Below are positions 10,055-19,081 of a DNA stretch of 64,000 nucleotides, piece by piece. Both the position numbers and the translations under genes were made by a program. Origin of the DNA: CAZRQL01 sp964602415 (GTDB taxonomy: Bacteria; Bacteroidota; Bacteroidia; Cytophagales; Flammeovirgaceae); the NCBI GenBank assembly GCA_964602415.1, contig CAZRQL010000004.1, positions 62,001-126,000 of the forward strand, written 5' to 3'. Each line of letters opens with the position of its first letter. Positions within the stretch are counted from its first letter, which is position 1. Under the pieces are notes generated by a model, which was not told where the DNA came from, did no database searches, and was given only the letters and a program-made list of their open reading frames with translations.

Positions 10055-11710
10055 GTGGAGTATTCGCATCAGTCAATTTTAGATATCGCTCAGATTTGTG
10101 CGCAACATGGTCTGACCCATTGCATAGCTTGTCCAGGCTCTCGTTGTGCACCTCTGACCATAGCCTTTGCGCGTCATACTGCTTTTAAAACCCTCTCTAT
10201 CAGCGATGAACGGTCAGCCGCTTTTGTGGCCTTAGGCTTGGCAGAAGCCACAAACAAAGCCGTAGTACTGATTTGCACATCGGGCACAGCGACCCTCAAT
10301 TTTGCCCCTGCCATTGCGGAGGCCTACTACCGCCAAGTGCCGCTTTTGGTGCTGACAGCCGACCGACCGCCCGAGTGGATAGACCAATGGGACGGCCAAA
10401 CCATCCGACAGACAGGTATTTACGCCAATTTTATCAAAGCATCTTTCCAACTACCCGACAGCTACCAACACAAAGAACAAGTTTGGCAGATTCACAGAAC
10501 CATCAACCAAGCTCTCCTTTTGTGCCAACAAGGCCCTGTACACGTAAACATTCCCCTGCGAGAGCCGTTTTATCCTCAAGCAAGCCAACTTTTGTCTTAT
10601 GGAAAGAACCTACCTTTTTTTAAGAAGATACCTGCTTCAATATCGCTTGCACCTAAAGAAATAGCACATTTACAACAACAAATCAACAGTTTTTCAAAAA
10701 TCCTGATGGTCAAAGGGCAAGACAAAAGATACAGTATGCAAGTGCCCGAATCCGTTCCGCTTGTGGCCGATATCATCTCCAATCCCGAAAGAAACTCAAC
10801 GGCGCATCATGACCTGTTTCTTGGAGTTAAGAATTTGGATTTCAATTTTTTAAGACCTGAATTACTCATCACCTACGGCAAAAGCCTCATTTCAAAAAAC
10901 TTAAAACTTTTTCTAAGAAAATACCCGCCTTTGGAGCATTGGCACATAGGCAGCAGCTATGCCGATGTTTTTCAGTGTCTTACCCGAATTGTGGATGTTG
11001 AGCCGCCAGAGTTTTTTGAGGCACTTGAGTGGGAAAAAATCTCAGACGACTACTTACAGCAATGGCGAAATATTGACCATCAAACCCATGAACTGTTGCA
11101 TGAAAAACAATTTGAAGGATATTTTGGACTGGTGGGTGAATTTTTGAGAGGCCTAAGAGAGGTAGATTTGCACCTTGCCAACAGTATGAGCGTCAGGTAT
11201 GCCAATTTTTGGGGGGTGGACAGCAGCGTGCGGGTGTTTGCCAATCGGGGCACCAGCGGCATTGACGGCTCTACCTCTACTGCCGTAGGGCACTGCGTCG
11301 CTAAACCGCACAAAAAACAAGTCTTGATTACGGGCGATGTGGCTTTTTTCTACGACCGCAACGCTTTCTGGAATCAACTGCCCAAAGACAATCTTATCGT
11401 GCTGCTACTCAATGACAAAGGAGGTTCGATTTTCAAAATGATAGACGGGCCGGCACAGCAAAAAGAAGTAGATGATTTTTTTGTAACCCAACAAAAATTG
11501 GATGCCCAAAAAATCTGTGAAGAGTTTGGTATTCAATACGTAGCCCTTGAAAATATAGGGCAATTGACTGAGATAAATCAAATCATTTTCGATTCAAAAG
11601 GCTGTGTTTTGATAGAAGCCCTGAGCAGTAGCAACGCCGAGGCTTCAAATTTTAGAGGTGTTAAGGATTATTTGCAGTCCAAACTTCTCCGAAGTATTAG
11701 CAAAGATTAA
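10055..11710 (+). CDS. menD: menaquinone biosynthesis protein MenD
   Basis: MenD (SEPHCHC synthase) is a thiamine-diphosphate enzyme that joins 2-oxoglutarate and isochorismate in classical menaquinone synthesis. Its 551 residues match the family length. Diagnostic segments are CPGSRCAPLTIAFARH, SDERSAAFVALGLAEAT, ADRPPEWIDQWDGQTI, ANRGTSGIDGSTSTAVG and the ThDP/Mg-binding LLNDKGGSIF. The start codon is GTG. A TAAATTTG box ends four bases before it, overlapping the upstream stop codon. Other men genes are not in this window. With the prenyl synthase and sdhC it points to menaquinone respiration. Confidence 0.95.
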   Translation: MEYSHQSILDIAQICAQHGLTHCIACPGSRCAPLTIAFARHTAFKTLSISDERSAAFVALGLAEATNKAVVLICTSGTATLNFAPAIAEAYYRQVPLLVLTADRPPEWIDQWDGQTIRQTGIYANFIKASFQLPDSYQHKEQVWQIHRTINQALLLCQQGPVHVNIPLREPFYPQASQLLSYGKNLPFFKKIPASISLAPKEIAHLQQQINSFSKILMVKGQDKRYSMQVPESVPLVADIISNPERNSTAHHDLFLGVKNLDFNFLRPELLITYGKSLISKNLKLFLRKYPPLEHWHIGSSYADVFQCLTRIVDVEPPEFFEALEWEKISDDYLQQWRNIDHQTHELLHEKQFEGYFGLVGEFLRGLREVDLHLANSMSVRYANFWGVDSSVRVFANRGTSGIDGSTSTAVGHCVAKPHKKQVLITGDVAFFYDRNAFWNQLPKDNLIVLLLNDKGGSIFKMIDGPAQQKEVDDFFVTQQKLDAQKICEEFGIQYVALENIGQLTEINQIIFDSKGCVLIEALSSSNAEASNFRGVKDYLQSKLLRSISKD

Positions 11711-11731
11711 GTTTGTCATCTATTTACAAAT

Positions 11732-12679
11732 ATGAAGTTGATATTTAGCTTTTTAATCGTAATGCTGTGCTGTGGTTTAATTTGTGGGCAGGTGGATAGT
11801 GTAAGAATTATGAATCCGGACGAGTTGGCCAATGTGCTGAGCAAAAGAGCCGGCGCAAGAATCCTAAAAGCCAGTGCAAGTGATTCTTCATCAAATCTTT
11901 GGCCTCAAAATATCATAGATGAAAGTTTGGGCACTCTGGCAAGGTGGAGGGGCAAAATAAATAAATGGAAAGAGCCACTGGATAGTTGTTTTGTTACCAT
12001 CAGGTTGCCTACTTTTCAAGTTATTAACTCATTGGTTTTCAATACCAACGGATGTAACTCAGAAAACCACCACGACGCTACAGTCAAAAGCATCAGGGTT
12101 GAATTTTCGGATGATTCGCTCTTTAGTACACCAAAAAAAATAATTACGGACAAACTCTATAAAAACCGAGAAAATCAAATATTTACTATTGAAAATCAAC
12201 CTGTTAAATGGATAAAAATATGGATATTGAGCAATTACGGAAATAAATCGTTTTTTGAGTTGGGGAGGGTATATGCTTACAACGATGCACAAATTTCTCA
12301 AATCCAACGAGAATTCTCCGAAGACGGCAAAATTGATGAGCCTATTGAATTTAAGGAAAAATCTGCTGTCATAGAAATACACAGCATCCCTATCATTGAG
12401 CAAATAGCCAAAGTATTGCATGAAAACCCCGATTGGCAAATAACCATCGAAGGACACACCGACAGCCAAGGCAGCGCAACAGAGAATAAAAAACTCTCCG
12501 AAAACAGAGCCAAAGCCGTATTGGAGGAATTGGTCAGATGCGGAATTGAGCGAAAGCGTCTGAGCAGTGTCGGATATGGACTTACTAAGCCAAAATGCCC
12601 CAACGATACACCGGAAGGAAGACAATGCAACCGCAGGGTGTCTTTTGTATTGAAAACCGATAACAACCTACCGGAGTAA
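11732..12679 (+). CDS. OmpA-family outer-membrane protein with discoidin-like N-terminal domain
   Basis: A 315-residue exported protein. The signal peptide is MKLIFSFLIVMLCCGLICGQ. Residues about 45-190 contain WPQNIIDESLGTLARWRGK and WIKIWILSNYGNKSFFELGRVYAY, which resembles the NADase-type glycan-binding or discoidin-like modules of Bacteroidota surface proteins. Residues about 225-310 are an OmpA C-terminal domain (ITIEGHTDSQGS, LSENRAKAV, RRVSFVL) that binds peptidoglycan. It probably anchors a carbohydrate-binding surface module to the wall. Its stop directly abuts the convergent transporter stop. Confidence 0.85.
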   Translation: MKLIFSFLIVMLCCGLICGQVDSVRIMNPDELANVLSKRAGARILKASASDSSSNLWPQNIIDESLGTLARWRGKINKWKEPLDSCFVTIRLPTFQVINSLVFNTNGCNSENHHDATVKSIRVEFSDDSLFSTPKKIITDKLYKNRENQIFTIENQPVKWIKIWILSNYGNKSFFELGRVYAYNDAQISQIQREFSEDGKIDEPIEFKEKSAVIEIHSIPIIEQIAKVLHENPDWQITIEGHTDSQGSATENKKLSENRAKAVLEELVRCGIERKRLSSVGYGLTKPKCPNDTPEGRQCNRRVSFVLKTDNNLPE

Positions 12680-13864
12680 TCATTTCAATGACTCATACCA
12701 AATCCTGACTTGTTTTTCGTGAGGCAAAAACACAGCAAAAGCCCCCAAAACAGGTATCCAACTGCAATAAAAAAGCATGCTACCCAATCCCACGACATCG
12801 GCCAAAGCCCCCAAAGCCAGCGAACCCAACGAGGACAAACCAAAGGCCACTCCGAAAATAAGCCCGGCCACTTTGCCCACTTGGCCGGGCATGAGCTGCA
12901 TGGTATAGATAAGCGAAACAGAAAAAGTGCTGTACAAACTAAAGCCTGCCAAAAACAAAGCCACAGGCAGCCAGAAATCATTGGCTATATTGATGGACAA
13001 AGCCGCCGGAGCTGCCACCAGCAAGGAAAAAACGATGGTATTTTTCAAACCAAAGCGGTCGGCAATAGGCCCCCCAATCATCGTGCCCATAGCCGCAGAA
13101 AGCAAAAAAACAAAGGCCAATCGCTGCCCGTAAGCCTCGCCGTAACCCGTTTCTATTTCTTGATACAGCGCAAAAAAGTCTTTTATGCCGGCACTAAACC
13201 AAGTCCTACTAAAAATCCCCAACATCACCAGAGCCACAGCAAAATAGACTTTGCGCCGCAAAGGTTTGGGAAGTAACGAAGGACTTTGGGTTTTGGGGGG
13301 CAAAAGTGTCATGCGTTCTTTGTACCACAAAGAAAGAAATACAGAAACCAGCACGGCCAGTCCCGCCACCGCCGTAAAGCCAATAGCCCCCTTTTGCCCG
13401 ATGGGCACAAATACCCACAGCGCAATAAGAGGAGCAAAAGCCTGACCGGCATTGCCGCCTACCTGAAAAATAGATTGCGCCATGGCTTTTTTGCCGCTGC
13501 CACAAGAAAGTGCCACAATCCGAGAGCCTTCGGGATGAAAAATAGAAGACCCAACCCCTACGAGCATCACCGCCACCACAAACCAAAAATAAGCCCCTGC
13601 CAGTCCCAACAATAACATTCCCAGCATAGTAAAAAGCAGACCCAAGGGCAGTAAAAAAGGCTTGGGATGGCGATCGGTGTAAGCCCCAATAAAAGGCTGT
13701 GCCAGCGATGCCACCAAGTGATTGGCGAAAGTGAGCACCCCTAACTGTGTGTAACTGAAGCCATAAAGTTTGTAAAGCAAAGGGTACATGGCAGGAACCA
13801 CCGACTGCATGGTATCATTGAGCAGGTGCACAAAACTCACAGCGGCCAGCACAGGAACAATCAT
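12680..13864 (-). CDS. MFS transporter, fosmidomycin-resistance (Fsr) type
   Basis: A twelve-helix major facilitator, about 394 residues from the start MIVPVLAAVSFVHLLNDTMQ at 13864. That start is preferred because family members begin with this FVHLLND-type helix; the longer frame to 13960 would run into the upstream gene. GAYTDRHPKPF and the GSSIFHPEGSRI loop are typical of Fsr, which exports fosmidomycin and related small molecules. A physiological substrate cannot be read from sequence. Confidence 0.85.
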   Translation of the reverse strand: MIVPVLAAVSFVHLLNDTMQSVVPAMYPLLYKLYGFSYTQLGVLTFANHLVASLAQPFIGAYTDRHPKPFLLPLGLLFTMLGMLLLGLAGAYFWFVVAVMLVGVGSSIFHPEGSRIVALSCGSGKKAMAQSIFQVGGNAGQAFAPLIALWVFVPIGQKGAIGFTAVAGLAVLVSVFLSLWYKERMTLLPPKTQSPSLLPKPLRRKVYFAVALVMLGIFSRTWFSAGIKDFFALYQEIETGYGEAYGQRLAFVFLLSAAMGTMIGGPIADRFGLKNTIVFSLLVAAPAALSINIANDFWLPVALFLAGFSLYSTFSVSLIYTMQLMPGQVGKVAGLIFGVAFGLSSLGSLALGALADVVGLGSMLFYCSWIPVLGAFAVFLPHEKQVRIWYESLK

Positions 13865-13923
13865 ACCGCTTTGAGTGGACTTTGTAATAAGCACGAGAAT
13901 AAATTGGCTGCAAAGATAAAAAC

Positions 13924-14595
13924 TCAGTCGTGAACCAGCACCACCGAACCCAATGTACAAACCCCAAAAAGGGATACTTTCACAGCTACGGGCTTGCTCT
14001 CAATAGGTGTAGAAGAAAAAAAGGATGCGATCAGACGTTTTATTTTTTGGTGGCTATGAGATACTTCGCCCAAATAGCAGGCGGCTTGGTTTTCGAGGGT
14101 CGCGCCCTTGGGCAAAATAATCCTAACCTCTCCCATAACAACAAACAACTGAATTTGAATGTGTTTGCCCGAAAATTGCTCTGCCCGCAAATCAATCTGC
14201 TGGCTGCCCATGATAGCCTTGAGTTCAAGGCCCAGCGTATCGCCCTCAATAGTGGCTTGCCGGAAGCCGACTTTTTGTTCGCCCAAAAAAGATGACAACC
14301 GCAAAGAACCGCTCAACTTTTCAGTAAACTGATTGTTTTGTGTGCTCATCAAAGCGGTAATCTGCTTGCTGACAGGGGATTGGGAAAGCGGGGGATGAAC
14401 CTGCGCAAACGGCGCGCCTGACCCTTGCGGAAAATCCGCCACAATTTCGTTGAGCTCTTCTACGCTCTTGGCTTGCAGTGTTTTAGAAAGTCGCTGCTCG
14501 TAGTCTTCTTCTTCTAAGTTTTGGTCTATAAAAGCTTGCTGAAGCATATTGAGAACTTGTTCGCGCTTTTTGGGAAGGCCGTAGGTGGTGGGCAT
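13924..14595 (-). CDS. DUF1707-like / LiaF-like C-terminal domain protein
   Basis: A 223-residue protein without transmembrane helices. The first 60 residues (LNMLQQAFIDQNLEEEDYEQRLSKTLQA) resemble the SHOCT-like DUF1707 module. The second half (ELKAIMGSQQIDLRAEQF, VVMGEVRIILPKGATLEN) resembles the C-terminal beta-helical domain of LiaF, a regulator of wall-stress signalling in Firmicutes. No Lia two-component partner is nearby, so a role in wall-stress sensing is inference only. It lies upstream of the transporter on the same strand with a 59-base gap. Confidence 0.7.
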   Translation of the reverse strand: MPTTYGLPKKREQVLNMLQQAFIDQNLEEEDYEQRLSKTLQAKSVEELNEIVADFPQGSGAPFAQVHPPLSQSPVSKQITALMSTQNNQFTEKLSGSLRLSSFLGEQKVGFRQATIEGDTLGLELKAIMGSQQIDLRAEQFSGKHIQIQLFVVMGEVRIILPKGATLENQAACYLGEVSHSHQKIKRLIASFFSSTPIESKPVAVKVSLFGVCTLGSVVLVHD

Positions 14596-14699
14596 AAGCG
14601 TACTTTTTTTAACAAATGTATTTTAGAAATTATTGTAATGCTCAATTCTGTAAGATTTTTAAAAATTCCATAGACTTTTTATTTGATAACCATAGATTT

Positions 14700-14719
14700 A
14701 ACTCGGACTACGCAACAGG
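14700..14719 (+). repeat. dispersed 20-base repeat, copy 1
   Basis: This matches the form AACACGGATTACGCAATAGG at 17 of 20 positions. Other copies lie at 50347, 50512 (inverted) and 53951 (inverted). Confidence 0.6.
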
Positions 14720-14758
14720 CTTTTTTCTAAAGCTTAATCAGGATTTTAAGGGATGAAT

Positions 14759-14823
14759 TGCCCCAGAGGGGCACTATCCGTAATAGTTCGCCATGAACAT
14801 TCCATCCACAGCCTCGTAGAGGC
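14759..14823. repeat. pair of short GC-rich palindromes
   Basis: Two perfect small hairpins sit 37 bases apart: six pairs with loop AGA (14759-14773) and five pairs with loop GTA (14811-14823). They stand out in AT-rich intergenic DNA and look like a palindromic intergenic repeat unit. Confidence 0.5.
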
Positions 14824-14927
14824 GACATCCATAGATATTGGCATTAATATTTTGCTCTTACGGAGCTACCCCACCTTGCTGCGGGAGACTTGAAATCAAA
14901 TGAGTTATAAATGCCGACTTTTACCTA

Positions 14928-14959
14928 TTGCTTAATTTGGGATTAAACCATTACCTTTG
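14928..14959 (+). promoter_or_regulatory. Bacteroidota-type promoter of rnpB
   Basis: A TTG at 14928-14930 and TACCTTTG at 14952-14959 are separated by 21 bases. This fits the Bacteroidota housekeeping sigma consensus (TTTG / TAnnTTTG). The expected transcription start is at the first P1-helix base of RNase P RNA, 4-6 bases downstream. Confidence 0.75.
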
Positions 14960-14963
14960 TGAT

Positions 14964-15300
14964 AAACACCTGACTCCTTATCGCCGAGCAATCGGAGGAA
15001 AGTCCGGACAGCTTAGGGTGCCGCACTTGCTAACGGCAAGGGGCTTTCGGGCTACAGACAGTGCCACAGAAAACAAACCGCCCCTTTTGGGGTAAGGGTG
15101 AAAAGGAGGTGTAAGAGACCCCCGCTTTTTTGGCGACAAAAAAGGCATGGCAAACCTTGCGGGCTGAAAGACCAAATAGGGCGGCAACTGAGGGCGACCC
15201 GCCCAATGCCGTCGGGTAGGTCGTAAGACTGTATCGGCAACGATACAGCCAGATAAATGATAGGGGTAGTACAGAATCCGGCTTATAGTCAGGTGTTTTT
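14964..15300 (+). ncRNA. rnpB: RNase P RNA, bacterial class A
   Basis: RNase P RNA is the catalytic subunit that matures tRNA 5' ends. The outer P1 helix is visible as AAACACCTGACT (14964-14975) pairing with AGTCAGGTGTTT (15287-15298). Conserved core segments follow in order: GAGGAAAGTCCGGACA at 14995, CTACAGACAGTGCCACAG near 15053, GGGTGAAAAGGAGGTGTAAGAG near 15097 and AGATAAATGATAGGGG with ACAGAATCCGGCTTA at the 3' end. The length of about 337 bases is normal. A T-run after P1 probably ends transcription. aroK begins 16 bases later. Confidence 0.95.
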
Positions 15301-15315
15301 TTAAAAAAAACTTAC

Positions 15316-15840
15316 ATGAAAAATATTTATCTCATAGGTATGCCGGCCAGCGGCAAAACCACACTGGGCAAAAAACTATCCATGATTTTGTCCAAAAATT
15401 TCATGGACACCGACACTGAAATAGAAAAAATGGCGCGTATGAGTGTGGCCGATTTTTTTGCCCGTTATGGTGAAATACCCTTCCGAGAGCTGGAAAAAGA
15501 CGTGATGCTGAGAAGTTTTGAACTTAAAAATTATGTTGTGGCTACCGGCGGCGGGCTGCCAGCCTACTCTCAAAATATGAACCTGCTTTTAGCCAATGGG
15601 GTGGTGGCTTACATGGATACCCCCCTGCCCAAGCTCATCGAAAGAATGCGCAAAGAGCCTGCAAAACGCCCACTTTTCCCCCAAGAAAACATAGGCAAAA
15701 TATTGGAAAACAGGCTAAAAGAAAGAGAGCCTTACTACAACCGCGCCCATCTGGTCATCAAGCCTTCCGACGATCTTTACGCTTGCGCAAGCTACTTGGC
15801 CGAGCTTCTAAATTCACAGACAAACCCAAAATCCCCCTAA
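15316..15840 (+). CDS. aroK: shikimate kinase
   Basis: Shikimate kinase phosphorylates shikimate in the chorismate pathway, which also feeds menaquinone synthesis. The 174-residue protein has the Walker A loop GMPASGKTT (8-16), the substrate aspartate in MDTDTEIE, FRELE, TGGGLPAY for shikimate binding, and the lid arginine in AKRPLF. All catalytic parts are present. The last 83 bases overlap the 3' end of the convergent tcdA gene, so the two C-termini are encoded on opposite strands of the same DNA. Confidence 0.95.
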   Translation: MKNIYLIGMPASGKTTLGKKLSMILSKNFMDTDTEIEKMARMSVADFFARYGEIPFRELEKDVMLRSFELKNYVVATGGGLPAYSQNMNLLLANGVVAYMDTPLPKLIERMRKEPAKRPLFPQENIGKILENRLKEREPYYNRAHLVIKPSDDLYACASYLAELLNSQTNPKSP

Positions 15841-16540
15841 TAGCCACAGAGGCCACCGTACACCCAAAAATAGGCGGCAAATAAGAGATAGTACCGATGA
15901 TAGAACGCTTGTTTGTACCGCCTTGTATCTCCTTGACGCGGCTGTCGTCTATTTCTTCGGGCGAAAAAACAACCGTAATACCCTGTTTTATACCCAAATA
16001 CCTGAGTCTTTTGCGTACATAGCGCGCCAAATTGCAGTTGTAGGAGTCGGAAATATCGGCTACTTTGACCTGACAGGGATCTATTCGTCCCCCTGCACCC
16101 ATAGAGGAGACTACTTTAATGCCCCTTGTTGTGCATTTGTGGAGCAAATGGATTTTGGGTGCTAAGGTATCTATGCAATCCAATACATAGTCTATTGGCC
16201 TGAAAGAGAGCACTTCGTCCGTTGTTTGGTCTTTGAGGTAGGTCTTGTAAACATACAGATTGACCTGCGGGTTGATGTCTTTGATGCGCTGCTGCCAGAC
16301 TTGGGTCTTGTCCCGGCCATCTGTGCTAACCAAAGCCCCAAGTTGGCGGTTGCGGTTGCTGGCCTCAACGGTATCGGCATCGACTATGGAGATATTGCCC
16401 ACGCCTGCACGGGCTATCATTTCTACTGCCGCCGCCCCTACTCCTCCCAAACCCGCCACCAACACATGCGCCTCGGACAATTTGTCGAGATTTTCATCGC
16501 CCACCAATAGCGCAGTTCTGAGCCTCCAGTCATTGGACAT
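15758..16540 (-). CDS. tcdA: tRNA threonylcarbamoyladenosine dehydratase
   Basis: TcdA cyclises the N6-threonylcarbamoyl group of A37 in ANN-decoding tRNAs. It is a ThiF/MoeB-type adenylating enzyme. The nucleotide site is VLVAGLGGVGAAAVEMIARAG, and VDADTVEASNRNRQ with DCIDTL and VVSSMGAGGRIDP match the TcdA subfamily. I start it at MSNDWRLRTALLVGDENL (16540, 260 residues), the usual family N-terminus; an ATG at 16591 is less likely. The basic C-terminal tail of about 20 residues (RPSSLRKRKDRRKA) lies in the overlap with aroK. Confidence 0.93.
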   Translation of the reverse strand: MSNDWRLRTALLVGDENLDKLSEAHVLVAGLGGVGAAAVEMIARAGVGNISIVDADTVEASNRNRQLGALVSTDGRDKTQVWQQRIKDINPQVNLYVYKTYLKDQTTDEVLSFRPIDYVLDCIDTLAPKIHLLHKCTTRGIKVVSSMGAGGRIDPCQVKVADISDSYNCNLARYVRKRLRYLGIKQGITVVFSPEEIDDSRVKEIQGGTNKRSIIGTISYLPPIFGCTVASVAIRGILGLSVNLEARPSSLRKRKDRRKA

Positions 16541-16571
16541 ATCAGTAAATAATTTTTTGGCGGCAAATTTA

Positions 16572-16603
16572 TTTGCATTAAGTTTACCCACTGTTTACCT
16601 TTG
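16572..16603 (+). promoter_or_regulatory. consensus Bacteroidota promoter for the DUF349-like/Smr operon
   Basis: TTTG at 16572-16575 and TACCTTTG at 16596-16603 are exactly 20 bases apart, a full match to the consensus. It lies about 75 bases upstream of the first gene and inside the region of the divergent tcdA start. Confidence 0.8.
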
Positions 16604-16678
16604 TAAAAAAATCCTAAATCAAAAAGTTATTGGCTTGGAGATTTGAATGGGACTATTGCTATCTAACTGACTATAAAT

Positions 16679-17992
16679 ATGAACTCAACTGCTTACGCAG
16701 ACATTACACGTTTTGGGTACATCCAAAACGGTAAGGTCTATCTAATCGGCTACCTTGGTCTGCCGGACAGGCAGGTCGGCACAGTCAAACAAAGCGAAGA
16801 GGCCAGTCTTCGATATTTTATGAACCGCTACGACATCATGAAAGCCAAAATTGATGAGGTAGCTCATGCCGTACAAACATCAGAAAACAAAGGGTCTTTT
16901 TTGATGAAACTCATCCACTACCGCGAAGGACTCGACACTTACAACGCAATAGGGGACTTTGAGGCTTTGTACAATCAGATAGATGAATTGGAAGTTCATA
17001 TCAAAGACTACATAGCCCAAAATCGAGTCAAAAATACCGCCCTTAAACAAGGGTTTATCGCAGAAATGGAATCCTTGCTCGCCCAAATTACAGAAAATCA
17101 TACTTTAAGTGCGCAAGATCTCAAACCCATCAACACCAAAATAAAAGAACTAAAGGGCAAGTGGATTAAGACCGGAAGCGCCGAAGTTGAGTACAACGAT
17201 ACGCTCAATAAAATTTACAAATCGCTGATAGACAAATACCAAAACCTTAAAAGAAGTTTTGTGGGCGAGTCAAGCAGGCGCATGAAAGAATCTACCGCCA
17301 AAATGAAAGAGTTGTACTCGCAAATACGAAAAATCAACCAAGCCGGCGGTGGAGCAGAATACGTAGAAACGGTCAAAGAAATGCACGAAACTTGGAAGCG
17401 GCTTTTGAGATCCCTAAGCAAAAAAAGCCGGTCTATGTCCAAGGCATTCAAAACTGAGGTCAATACCTTTTTCACCTATTACAAACTGCAAGCACCCGAT
17501 TACACCAAAAAAGACCCCATTGATGCCAAAAAAGATATTTTGGATATGATGAACAAATTTTTGGACAACCAGATGCCTTACACACTCAATACCATAAAAT
17601 CCTTCCAAAAAACATGGAAAGAGTTGGGCAGACTCAACAGCCCCGAAGACAAAGACCTCAACCTTTCTTTCCGCATATTGTGTAACGAAATATTTGAGTA
17701 CCAATTTTTGGAGCGCACCATCAAAACCGATTACAGCGACTTTCAACGCAAAACACCGTTGGAAAAAATCAATATCAGAATTGAGGTGCTCAGACGTTCT
17801 ATACAAGCAGAATCTGAGGTATTGAGCAAGTTCGTCAAAGACAATGAAAGGAGAATCGCAGAGGGAGACCCTCAAACAATGCTGGAAAAAAACAACATGA
17901 TCAACAAAATCAAAACCAAGCAGCGAATAATGAAAAAATTGCAGGACGAAAGAGAAATGCAAAAACTGAAATTAATTGATTTGAAGATTTGA
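16679..17992 (+). CDS. DUF349-like coiled-coil protein
   Basis: A 437-residue, highly charged, mostly helical protein without signal peptide or membrane segment. Segments such as IKELKGKWIKTGSAEVEYND and FKTWKELGRL-like repeats (FQKTWKELGRLNSPED) follow the W-x-x-G spacing of DUF349 repeats. The N-terminal 35 residues (GYIQNGKVYLIGYLG) form a short non-helical cap. Function is unknown for the family. Its TGA overlaps the ATG of the Smr gene by one base (TGATG), indicating translational coupling. Confidence 0.6.
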   Translation: MNSTAYADITRFGYIQNGKVYLIGYLGLPDRQVGTVKQSEEASLRYFMNRYDIMKAKIDEVAHAVQTSENKGSFLMKLIHYREGLDTYNAIGDFEALYNQIDELEVHIKDYIAQNRVKNTALKQGFIAEMESLLAQITENHTLSAQDLKPINTKIKELKGKWIKTGSAEVEYNDTLNKIYKSLIDKYQNLKRSFVGESSRRMKESTAKMKELYSQIRKINQAGGGAEYVETVKEMHETWKRLLRSLSKKSRSMSKAFKTEVNTFFTYYKLQAPDYTKKDPIDAKKDILDMMNKFLDNQMPYTLNTIKSFQKTWKELGRLNSPEDKDLNLSFRILCNEIFEYQFLERTIKTDYSDFQRKTPLEKINIRIEVLRRSIQAESEVLSKFVKDNERRIAEGDPQTMLEKNNMINKIKTKQRIMKKLQDEREMQKLKLIDLKI

Positions 17993-18975
17993 TGAACAAT
18001 TTGAATATAGGCGACAAAGTCAGGCTCAAAAGTGGCAGCGAAGAAGGGTTTGTGGTTGGTTTTATAGATGTGGATACGCTGGAAGTAGAAATTGTGGATG
18101 GTTTTAGGCTGCCTTTCAGAAAAAGCGATTTGGTGCTGGTATCCAGAGACGAAGACTATTTTTTCCGAAAGGCGGCTATCGAAACCCCCGAAAAAAAACG
18201 CGCCGAGATTTACGCCGAAAAGGGCTTGTCTTGGGCTTTTGTGCCTTACAACGACTACCTTTTTGACCTTGTTTTTATCAACAACACCGACCTGCAAGTA
18301 GCCCTTAGTGCAGGTGAAGACGACGGCCAAATCGTCAAAGGCCTCATCTGCAAAGTCATAGAAAAACGCTCTTTTGTCAAAGTTGCCCAATATAATTGGC
18401 AAAAATTTGAAAAATGGCCGGCTCTTTACACACAGGTACTTTATTTCTACGAGCGCATCCAAACGCCCCGCCCGCCGCTGGTATCCAAATTGCGCTTCAA
18501 GGCCGAATCCTTCCTCAAAGCCAAAACCAAAGCTCCGCAACTCAACACTACCGCCCATTTGTTTTCTATTGACTCCAATCAGCCCATCCATGAAAACAAA
18601 ATAGAAATCCCACAGCCCCAAACACTCAAACAAGCCATGCTGTCTCCAAAAATAGAGGAGCAAAAAATTGACACCCCCATCATCAAAGTTCCAAGTAGCA
18701 GAGAAATTGACCTACACATCGAAAAAATCATCTCCAATCCAGAAAAAACAGACAAAAAACTCTATTTGGACATCCAAATCAAAACTTTTGAGCAAGAACT
18801 TGACAGAGCCATTGTAGAGGGTGTGGACGAAATCGTGTTTATACACGGCACAGGCAATGGCATACTGAAAAATGAAGTCCAAAAAAGACTCTCCAAGCAC
18901 CCCAACGTGGCTTTTTTCCAAGATGCAAAGCGTGAGAAGTTCGGATTTGGCGCAACCATGGCAAAATTGAAGTAG
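17992..18975 (+). CDS. DUF2027 / Smr domain protein
   Basis: About 327 residues. The N-terminus (IGDKVRLKSGSEEGFVVGF, LPFRKSDLVLV) is a small beta domain like those preceding Smr in MutS2-type proteins, followed by the DUF2027 region. The C-terminal 80 residues are an Smr nuclease-like domain with EIDLHIEKI and IHGTGNGILKNEV. Smr domains act as endonucleases or nucleic-acid binders; in MutS2 they act on collided ribosomes or branched DNA. Which applies here is unknown. It is coupled to the DUF349-like gene. Confidence 0.85.
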   Translation: MNNLNIGDKVRLKSGSEEGFVVGFIDVDTLEVEIVDGFRLPFRKSDLVLVSRDEDYFFRKAAIETPEKKRAEIYAEKGLSWAFVPYNDYLFDLVFINNTDLQVALSAGEDDGQIVKGLICKVIEKRSFVKVAQYNWQKFEKWPALYTQVLYFYERIQTPRPPLVSKLRFKAESFLKAKTKAPQLNTTAHLFSIDSNQPIHENKIEIPQPQTLKQAMLSPKIEEQKIDTPIIKVPSSREIDLHIEKIISNPEKTDKKLYLDIQIKTFEQELDRAIVEGVDEIVFIHGTGNGILKNEVQKRLSKHPNVAFFQDAKREKFGFGATMAKLK

Positions 18976-19028
18976 AAACTTACACGAGTTTAGGGTAGAT
19001 TTTTTTTGTTAATAACTTCTTATATCGC

Positions 19029-19057
19029 TTGGTAAAGAAGTTTTTGTTTTAAAATTG
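19029..19057 (+). promoter_or_regulatory. probable promoter of the PAS-PP2C gene
   Basis: TTG at 19029-19031 and TAAAATTG at 19050-19057 are 18 bases apart, one mismatch from the TAnnTTTG box. The box overlaps a TTG that could be read as a start codon. This supports the ATG at 19082 as the true start. Confidence 0.5.
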
Positions 19058-19081
19058 CAAAGAAAATTCTTCCAAAACAAC

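Larger units (their letters stand above)
14596..14927. other. gene-free spacer with decayed dispersed repeats
   Basis: There is no credible coding frame here. The stretch holds one copy of the dispersed 20-base repeat (14700-14719) and two short perfect hairpins: TGCCCC/GGGGCA at 14759-14773 and GCCTC/GAGGC at 14811-14823. It looks like decayed intergenic repeat DNA of a kind common in Bacteroidota. Confidence 0.6.
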
